Assembly: GCA_017460395.1 (NCBI GenBank)
Contig: JAFUBA010000155.1
Location: 1-43,708 of the forward strand
Source of the DNA: Clostridia bacterium
GTDB lineage: Bacteria; Bacillota; Clostridia; Christensenellales; Aristaeellaceae
Direction: 5' to 3'
Length of the DNA stretch: 43,708 nucleotides
Shown here: in pieces, positions 39,251-43,708 of the stretch
Layout of the letters: each line of letters starts with the position of its first letter
How positions within the stretch are numbered: position 1 is the stretch's first letter
The notes under the pieces: model-generated
Seen by the model: only the letters and a program-made list of their open reading frames with translations
Databases searched by the model: none
What the model was told of the DNA's origin: nothing
Translations under genes and position numbers: made by a program

Positions 39251-40573
39251 ATGAGCAAAAAATCCCGCCGTACAAGCAGCAAGCCGCGGGCGATTATCGG
39301 CCTGTGCATTCTGCTTGTGCTCACCGTATGCGCCGGCGTGCTCGGCGTGAGCGGCATGAAGCTGGACAGCCGCGGGCTGTACAAGCTCCTGCCCTGGCTG
39401 CCGACCACCGATGCCCAGAACTGGCCGGAGAGCCTGCCCCTGGGTCTGGACCTTCGCGGCGGCGTGTATGTGGAGTATTCCGCAGAACAGCCCGACGACA
39501 TTGAAGGTTCCTTTGATGCCCTGATGGACGGTACCATTTCCGTCATTCAGCAGCGTCTCACCGACAAGGGCTATCCCGAGAGCACGGTGCAGAAGATTGA
39601 AAACGGCACCGGCATCCGCGTGGAGATTCCGGACGTCACCGATCCGCAGGCCGTGCTGGACCTGATCGGCACACCCGCCGAGCTGTCCTTCCGCGACCCG
39701 GACGGCAACGAGTTCATGACCGGCAAGATGGTGCAGACCGCTACCTACCTCTACAGCGAGGGCGATCACCAGGTGGCCTTCACCCTCAACAGCGAGGGCG
39801 CAGCCCTGTTTGCCGACATGACCGCACAGTCCATCGGCAGGCAGATCGCCATCTATCTTGACGGCGAGCAGCTGATTGCCCCCACCGTGCAGTCCATCAT
39901 CCCCAACGGCAGCGGCGTCATCAACGGCATGGGCAGTGAAGAGCGCGCCAAGACCATTGCAGCCCAGATCCAGTCTGGTGCTCTGCCCCTGGTCCTGACC
40001 CAGCAGAAGGTGGACACCGTGTCCGCAACCCTGGGTGACGAGGCCCTTTCCACCTCCATCCTGGCTGCCATCATCGGCATTGCCCTGGTCATGATCTTCA
40101 TGATCATCCGCTATCGCCTGAACGGCGTCGTGGCTTCCTGGGCACTTTGCATCTACATCATCGTGCTGTTCTTCCTCATCGCTGTGGTGCCCGGCATCCA
40201 GCTGACCCTGCCCGGCCTTGCAGGTATCGTGCTTGGCATCGGCATGGCCGTGGACGCCAACGTCATCATCTACGAGCGCTTTAACGAGGAGATCCGCGCC
40301 GGCCGTCCCGCACGTGCCGCTGTGCGTGCAGGCTTCAAAAACGCCATGAGCGCCATCCTCGACTCCAACGTGACCACCCTGATCGCTTCCATCGTGCTGC
40401 TGTTCTTCGGCACCGGCTCCGTGCAGGGCTTTGCCAAGACGCTGCTGCTGGGCGTCATCGTGTCCATGCTGTCCGCTATTTTGGTTACACGCTTCCTCAT
40501 GAACTCCTTTGTGGCCATTGGTGCAACGAAGGCCAGTCTGTTCGTGGGCGGCGTGAAGGGAAAGGAGGAGTGA
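39251..40573 (+). CDS. secD: Protein translocase subunit SecD
   Basis: The product is 440 aa, shorter than the ~600 aa of enterobacterial SecD, as usual in Bacillota. It has a first helix (about residues 14-34), the family motif LGLDLRGGVYV (near 64), an external P1 domain with VQKIENGTGIRVEIPDV, and five C-terminal helices with GMAVDANVIIYERFNEE (near 337). It uses the proton gradient to assist late stages of Sec export. TGGAGGAGAG lies before the ATG. secF follows after three bases. Confidence 0.96.
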   Translation: MSKKSRRTSSKPRAIIGLCILLVLTVCAGVLGVSGMKLDSRGLYKLLPWLPTTDAQNWPESLPLGLDLRGGVYVEYSAEQPDDIEGSFDALMDGTISVIQQRLTDKGYPESTVQKIENGTGIRVEIPDVTDPQAVLDLIGTPAELSFRDPDGNEFMTGKMVQTATYLYSEGDHQVAFTLNSEGAALFADMTAQSIGRQIAIYLDGEQLIAPTVQSIIPNGSGVINGMGSEERAKTIAAQIQSGALPLVLTQQKVDTVSATLGDEALSTSILAAIIGIALVMIFMIIRYRLNGVVASWALCIYIIVLFFLIAVVPGIQLTLPGLAGIVLGIGMAVDANVIIYERFNEEIRAGRPARAAVRAGFKNAMSAILDSNVTTLIASIVLLFFGTGSVQGFAKTLLLGVIVSMLSAILVTRFLMNSFVAIGATKASLFVGGVKGKEE

Positions 40574-40576
40574 GGA

Positions 40577-41491
40577 ATGACCATGACAGCGAAAAAAGGC
40601 GTTCAGGATCGCTCCAAGATCTGTATCATCGTGTCCCTGGCCATTTTTGTGATCGCTCTGCTCCTGTCCATCTTCGGACTTGGCATCAACCAGGGTATTG
40701 ATTTTGCCGGTGGTATGTCCATGCAGTATCAGATGGGCAAGGAAGTCACTCAGGCAGACGTGGAGAGCGTGCTGAACGACCTTGGCATCACCGCCAATGT
40801 CACCGTGCAGGGCGCAAACCATGACGAAGTGAACATCCGCATCAAGGATATCAACACCGAGGACGTGCAGTCCGTGCAGTCCAGGTTTGAGGAAGCCATG
40901 AAGGAAGGCTATCCCGACATGGTGCAGTCGGGCGAAATCAACTACGTGGGCCCGGTGGCCGGCAGAACCCTGCTGAGCAACGCCATCAAGTCGGTGCTGA
41001 TCGCAGCTGCCCTTATGCTCATCTACATCGCCATCCGCTTTGACCTCTCCTCCGGCCTCGCAGCCGTGATCGGTCTTCTGCATGACGTGCTGATGATGCT
41101 CTCCTTCATGGTGCTTCTGCGGAGCATCGTGCAGATGAACTCCACCTTCATCGCAGCTATGCTGACCATCGTCGGCTACTCCATCAACAACACCATCGTG
41201 ATCTTCGACCGTATCCGTGAGAACGTGAAGAAGAACCCGAAGGACAACCGTGTGGATATCGTGCGCGTGTCCGTCAAGGAGTGCCTTGGCCGCACCCTCA
41301 ATACCACCATCACCACCCTTCTGACCATCGTCTGCCTGTATGTGCTGGGCGTGAGCTCCATCAAGGAGTTTGCTCTGCCGATCATCATCGGTATCCTGTC
41401 CGGTGTCTACAGTGCCAACATGATCAACGGTTATGTCTGGGCGTTCCTGGATGAAAAGATCAAGAACCGCAAAAAGGCAAAGAAGGCCTGA
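40577..41491 (+). CDS. secF: Protein translocase subunit SecF
   Basis: The product is 304 aa. The conserved NQGIDFAGGMSM (near residue 35) follows the first helix. Five C-terminal helices contain VAGRTLLSNAIKSVLIA, YSINNTIVIFDRIREN (near 205) and RTLNTTITTLLTI, all SecF signatures. It pairs with SecD in the membrane. The strongest ribosome site overlaps the end of secD; a second ATG six bases later is an alternative start. Confidence 0.96.
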   Translation: MTMTAKKGVQDRSKICIIVSLAIFVIALLLSIFGLGINQGIDFAGGMSMQYQMGKEVTQADVESVLNDLGITANVTVQGANHDEVNIRIKDINTEDVQSVQSRFEEAMKEGYPDMVQSGEINYVGPVAGRTLLSNAIKSVLIAAALMLIYIAIRFDLSSGLAAVIGLLHDVLMMLSFMVLLRSIVQMNSTFIAAMLTIVGYSINNTIVIFDRIRENVKKNPKDNRVDIVRVSVKECLGRTLNTTITTLLTIVCLYVLGVSSIKEFALPIIIGILSGVYSANMINGYVWAFLDEKIKNRKKAKKA

Positions 41492-41506
41492 GTAACAGGC
41501 TGAGAC

Positions 41507-41541
41507 AGGCAGTCCGTCCAAGTGACGGGCTGTCTTTTTTT
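41507..41541 (+). terminator. Intrinsic terminator of the secDF operon
   Basis: AGGCAGTCCGTC (41507-41518) pairs with GACGGGCTGTCT (41524-41535), using two G-U pairs, and ends in seven T residues. Confidence 0.88.
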
Positions 41542-41624
41542 GCGCCCAGGATAAGCACGCCCGCCATGAAGGAGGGCTTGGCCGAGATTTTCCATGATGA
41601 TGCAGAGATGATTTCAAGAAGTTC

Positions 41625-41655
41625 TTGACAACATATTATTTTAGAAATAATATGT
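41625..41655 (+). promoter_or_regulatory. Promoter with perfect 25-bp palindrome in its spacer
   Basis: TTGACA (41625-41630), a 17-base spacer and TAATAT (41648-41653). ACATATTATTT (41631-41641) and AAATAATATGT (41645-41655) are exact complements around TAG, filling the spacer and the -10 box. A protein bound here would exclude RNA polymerase. The palindrome precedes a gene whose product ends in a ribbon-helix-helix-like segment, so autoregulation is the simplest hypothesis. Confidence 0.78.
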
Positions 41656-41715
41656 ATAACATCACATGCAACAAGTGTGATTTGAAAAAAGCTGAGTGAA
41701 AGGACGCGGTCAACC

Positions 41716-42426
41716 ATGAAGGAGAAGACAACGGAGACGAAGCCCAGGACGGCGGAAGAGCACAAGGAGTCAGGCCGCCAGGAGACGGAGCGGAAGCACG
41801 GGGCGGTGAACGAGGCGCTTCAGTTCCCGGTGGGGGATGCCTTTGAGTGGGATCTCAATGAGATCCTGAACTCGGACGCTGAGTCGAACGGGGAGGTGGT
41901 GGTCATCGCACTCATCGACTGCGATGAGTTTGACCGCATCAACAAGGATTTCGGACGGGACGAGGGGGACCGGGTGCTGATCGAGGCCGGACGGTACATC
42001 CAGAGCTGTCTCAAGGAAGATGCGAAGGTCTACCGGATCGGCGGGGACGAGTTCGGAATCATCTTCCGTGGCACCATGGAGCGTGAGGAGATCTTCCTGT
42101 TCCTCAACGACCTGAAGAATGGCTACAGCGTGAAGACCGGGGACGGGGTGAGGCAGACGATCACCATCGGGATGGCGACGGCCTTTGAGGATGCGAGCCG
42201 CTGTGCCGAGCTCATCCGGAAGGCGGACGGGGCGCTGTACCGGGCCAAGGTCTCCGGGCGCAACCGGGTTGCCATGGCCAAGGAGGAGAAGATGGTGCCC
42301 AAGACCAGCCATTTCACGCAGGATCAGCTGCAGCGTCTGGCTAAGCTCTCCAAGCGGGAGGGCGTCGGTGAGGCGATCCTTCTGAGGGAGGGATTGGATC
42401 TGCTGCTGAAGAAGTATGACATCTGA
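41716..42426 (+). CDS. GGDEF diguanylate cyclase with C-terminal ribbon-helix-helix-like domain
   Basis: The product is 236 aa. A charged N-terminus (to about residue 35) precedes a GGDEF domain (about 50-185): IALIDCDEFDRINKDFGRDEGDRVL with the metal Asp, and YRIGGDEFGIIF carrying the intact catalytic motif (near 116-120). The position of the usual inhibitory RxxD site reads KEDA, so product inhibition is probably absent. No membrane segment or known sensor domain is seen. The last ~40 residues (about 196-236), SHFTQDQLQRLAKLSKREG then VGEAILLREGLDLLLKKY, match the strand-helix-turn-helix pattern of CopG/Arc-type DNA-binding proteins. Both domain assignments are by motif; the combined function is inferred. 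Confidence 0.85.
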   Translation: MKEKTTETKPRTAEEHKESGRQETERKHGAVNEALQFPVGDAFEWDLNEILNSDAESNGEVVVIALIDCDEFDRINKDFGRDEGDRVLIEAGRYIQSCLKEDAKVYRIGGDEFGIIFRGTMEREEIFLFLNDLKNGYSVKTGDGVRQTITIGMATAFEDASRCAELIRKADGALYRAKVSGRNRVAMAKEEKMVPKTSHFTQDQLQRLAKLSKREGVGEAILLREGLDLLLKKYDI

Positions 42427-42443
42427 GCCCTGGAAGACACAGA

Positions 42444-42482
42444 AAAGCACATGCGGCATCTTCGCGAAACCGCATGTGCTTT
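42444..42482 (+). terminator. Hairpin after the GGDEF gene
   Basis: AAAGCACATGCGG (42444-42456) pairs exactly with CCGCATGTGCTTT (42470-42482), but only a short TTCGTT tail follows. Probably a terminator. Nothing else is evident in 42483-42552. Confidence 0.6.
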
Positions 42483-42552
42483 CGTTATGTATGCATATCT
42501 TGGTAACCCCGGTTCAACTCCGTCACAAAGAATTACCCGCGCCGTATTCATT

Positions 42553-42846
42553 CTACACGGATTGGCTTTCATATGCATAACTATCCCGGTAAACCGTTTC
42601 CGGAGCAATATCAATTTCTCCATTTTTCCACGTGATCACTCCGTGAAACAGAACGGGATTGCTGAAAATCTGTTCATCCGCGAGAGGGGCAAACGCTGGC
42701 CCCTGCAGAGTCGTAGTATCAAATAGACGCTTCTCTCCGGTGGAGAATGTCACAAGCAACATTCCACCACGCAAGGGCTTTGCTTCGATAACTTTGATGT
42801 CGTCCTTCATCTCTCCAGCGTAACATATATCGTTTAATATATACAT
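42553..42846 (-). CDS. DUF2442 domain protein
   Basis: The product is 97 aa from the ATG at 42846. It contains KVIEAKPLRGGMLLVTFSTGEKRLFD and AFAPLADEQIFSNPVLFHGVITWKNGEIDIAPETVY, the conserved order of DUF2442. The family is small, of unknown function, and commonly paired with DUF4160 in a toxin-antitoxin-like arrangement. TGAGGTGA, which contains the stop of the DUF4160 gene, serves as ribosome site; a GTG at 42855 is possible but would lie inside it. Confidence 0.88.
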   Translation of the reverse strand: MYILNDICYAGEMKDDIKVIEAKPLRGGMLLVTFSTGEKRLFDTTTLQGPAFAPLADEQIFSNPVLFHGVITWKNGEIDIAPETVYRDSYAYESQSV

Positions 42847-42856
42847 TAACTTCACC

Positions 42857-43123
42857 TCAAATCATGGGTGGGATTTTGTTAAAGTGTTCACCTTTAACTG
42901 CAAGATTCCAAGCCGCATAAGCTTCTTCTTCATGAAAGGCAAGCCAGCCTGTAACTATTTTTAGCTGTTTTCGTGGAAGAGAACCGGCCAGCAGCTCTCC
43001 GTCAATCGCCACCGCTGCTTCATACTCACCATAGTAAACATGAACGTGTGGCTTATTGTGTTGGCCTATATCACGAAACAGCAAATAAATGATCATTCCA
43101 CCAAAGCGGCTTAATTCCGGCAT
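42857..43123 (-). CDS. DUF4160 domain protein
   Basis: The product is 88 aa: MPELSRFGGMIIYLLFRD then HNKPHVHVYYGEYEAAVAI and GELLAGSLPRKQLKIVTGWLAFHEEE, matching DUF4160 at full length. GGGAGGAGAGG lies before the ATG. It is two-gene coupled with the DUF2442 gene downstream. Mobile cassettes of this pair are frequent in bacteria; no activity is proven. AT-richer composition than the window's core supports acquisition. Confidence 0.9.
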   Translation of the reverse strand: MPELSRFGGMIIYLLFRDIGQHNKPHVHVYYGEYEAAVAIDGELLAGSLPRKQLKIVTGWLAFHEEEAYAAWNLAVKGEHFNKIPPMI

Positions 43124-43391
43124 GGCTTTTTCCTCTCCTCCCTGCTGTAAATCTCCAGATCAGGATTCATGTTATCCAGAATTGAAGATGAACTGTTTGC
43201 TCTGGCCCTGAAGTATAAGACATTGCAGTTCTGATGGAAATCAAAGTCGAAAAGACGAGCACAAAATTGCGATATTCCTTCGTGGAGTTGTAGCAGCTTT
43301 TTGTCAGATTGCCAAAGATGACGATATCAATGTCAGAGAGTTCTGTGCAGCCTTCTTCCAGTAATGAGCCGAAGCATGAAGCGTTGATATG
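43111..43391 (-). pseudogene. Decayed nucleotidyltransferase (MNT-like) gene
   Basis: On the minus strand, one frame (open 43391 to 43167) reads FGSLLEEGCTELSDIDIVIFG, the catalytic GS...DxD motif of minimal nucleotidyltransferases. The plausible C-terminal part (KLLQLHEGISQFCARLFDFDF, then HQNCNVLYFRA) is in another frame that runs to a TAA at 43111. Two stop codons (TGA, TAA) lie just upstream of the motif. No start codon or ribosome site is present for the first frame. I infer a frameshifted, truncated remnant. Sequencing error is an alternative. Confidence 0.45.
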
Positions 43392-43475
43392 TTATCACTC
43401 TGATCCCAGAAAAAGATGGGATAAACTGACATTGAAACGCTCGTCAATTGCTGAACAGAACGAAATACAGATACT

Positions 43476-43708
43476 CTATTTGATGGCAATATATTTTTGA
43501 AAACGACTATGGGGTTGATCTGGAAGAGTTCTTGCAAGTCTTCCCTGATCAAGCAGCTTTTTCAATTGCTCTCTGAGGCTCTTGATGTCCTTTAGATCAA
43601 GATATCCAAGTATTTCTCTGCTAGTTCTTGGCTCAGAACAATAATCCAGGATTTTTTGCCCGGTCTCATTGATTTTATGGCGGGTTTTAGTAATGGTGAC
43701 TGAGGGGG
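43476..43708 (-). CDS. 3' end of a winged-helix protein, cut by window edge
   Basis: The last 76 residues are visible: KILDYCSEPRTSREILGYLD, LKDIKSLREQLKKLLDQGRL and TLPDQPHSRFQKYIAIK, ending at TAG (43478-43476). This is the C-terminal winged-helix tail common to AlbA_2-type ATP-binding regulators, some RecG-like proteins and some Fic proteins; I cannot choose among them. The gene begins beyond the window, so it has no visible start. Confidence 0.65.
   Translation of the reverse strand, partial: PSVTITKTRHKINETGQKILDYCSEPRTSREILGYLDLKDIKSLREQLKKLLDQGRLARTLPDQPHSRFQKYIAIK

Noticed and set aside
39146-41617. 823-codon open frame on the minus strand
   Set aside because: It is antisense to secD and secF and is dominated by His/Asp/Gly; no recognisable domain.
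42500-42540. tRNA-like GGTTCAACTCC sequence
   Set aside because: The flanking bases do not pair into a T stem, acceptor or anticodon arm.
43304-43552. 82-codon minus-strand open frame near the right edge
   Set aside because: It lacks a ribosome site and overlaps, in other frames, the better supported winged-helix 3' end and the nucleotidyltransferase remnant.

Overview
The window looks like chromosomal DNA of a strictly anaerobic, single-membrane Clostridia-type Bacillota with fairly high GC. The evidence is an electron-bifurcating-type [FeFe] hydrogenase operon, a CpsB/C/D-type tyrosine-phosphorylation module with an LCP protein, strong AGGAGG-type ribosome sites, sigma-A promoters (TTGACA / TATAAT) and many intrinsic terminators. 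I cannot name the genus. No transposon, IS, prophage, CRISPR array or replication origin was seen.

Layout. (1) 1-2380: the 3' part of a 5S rRNA with its terminator, a minus-strand secreted DUF6273 protein, and a divergent secreted tyrosine phosphatase. (2) 2533-9613: a MacAB-like exporter operon (adaptor, ATPase, FtsX-like permease) extended by two more adaptor-like secreted proteins and a Thr/Pro/Glu-repeat secreted protein. (3) 9620-18460: two consecutive operons around a trimeric [FeFe] hydrogenase. The first encodes DRTGG-like protein, GHKL ATPase, sensor-type [FeFe] hydrogenase-like protein, DRTGG-like protein and PHP phosphoesterase. The second encodes NuoE-like HydC, GHKL ATPase, 2Fe-2S protein, NuoF-like HydB and HydA. 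Both operons have a TTAG-N6-CTAA palindrome at their promoter. (4) 18510-21556: GntR regulator, NYN-LOTUS RNA-binding or nuclease protein, HD-domain protein and a small membrane protein. (5) 21600-26340: LCP protein, abundant-looking secreted repeat protein, then Wzz-like / BY-kinase / PHP phosphatase genes. (6) 26357-26514: tRNA-Thr(GGU) on the minus strand with its own promoter and terminator. (7) 26560-29894: Gld-type ABC exporter preceded by a structured leader. (8) 29912-33334: aldo/keto reductase (minus strand) and a divergent OmpR/EnvZ-type two-component system. (9) 33426-37456: unknown SH3-like protein and a large secreted M23 peptidase with Ig-like repeats. (10) 37494-38659: Xre regulator plus ImmA/IrrE protease. 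(11) 38700-41541: small membrane protein, SecD, SecF. (12) 41625-42426: a GGDEF protein whose C-terminus looks like a ribbon-helix-helix DNA-binding domain, transcribed from a promoter that contains a perfect 25-bp palindrome. (13) 42553-43708: AT-richer accessory DNA with DUF2442 and DUF4160 genes, a decayed nucleotidyltransferase and the 3' end of a winged-helix protein.

The most notable candidates for something new are: the GGDEF-RHH fusion, a possible c-di-GMP synthase that represses its own promoter; the putative H2/redox-sensing relay embedded in the hydrogenase locus, with a candidate shared operator; the exporter with three adaptors and a proline-rich extracellular spacer protein; and the Xre/ImmA pair with a long dyad over its -35 box. 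Function assignments rest on motifs read by eye. No database search was possible.
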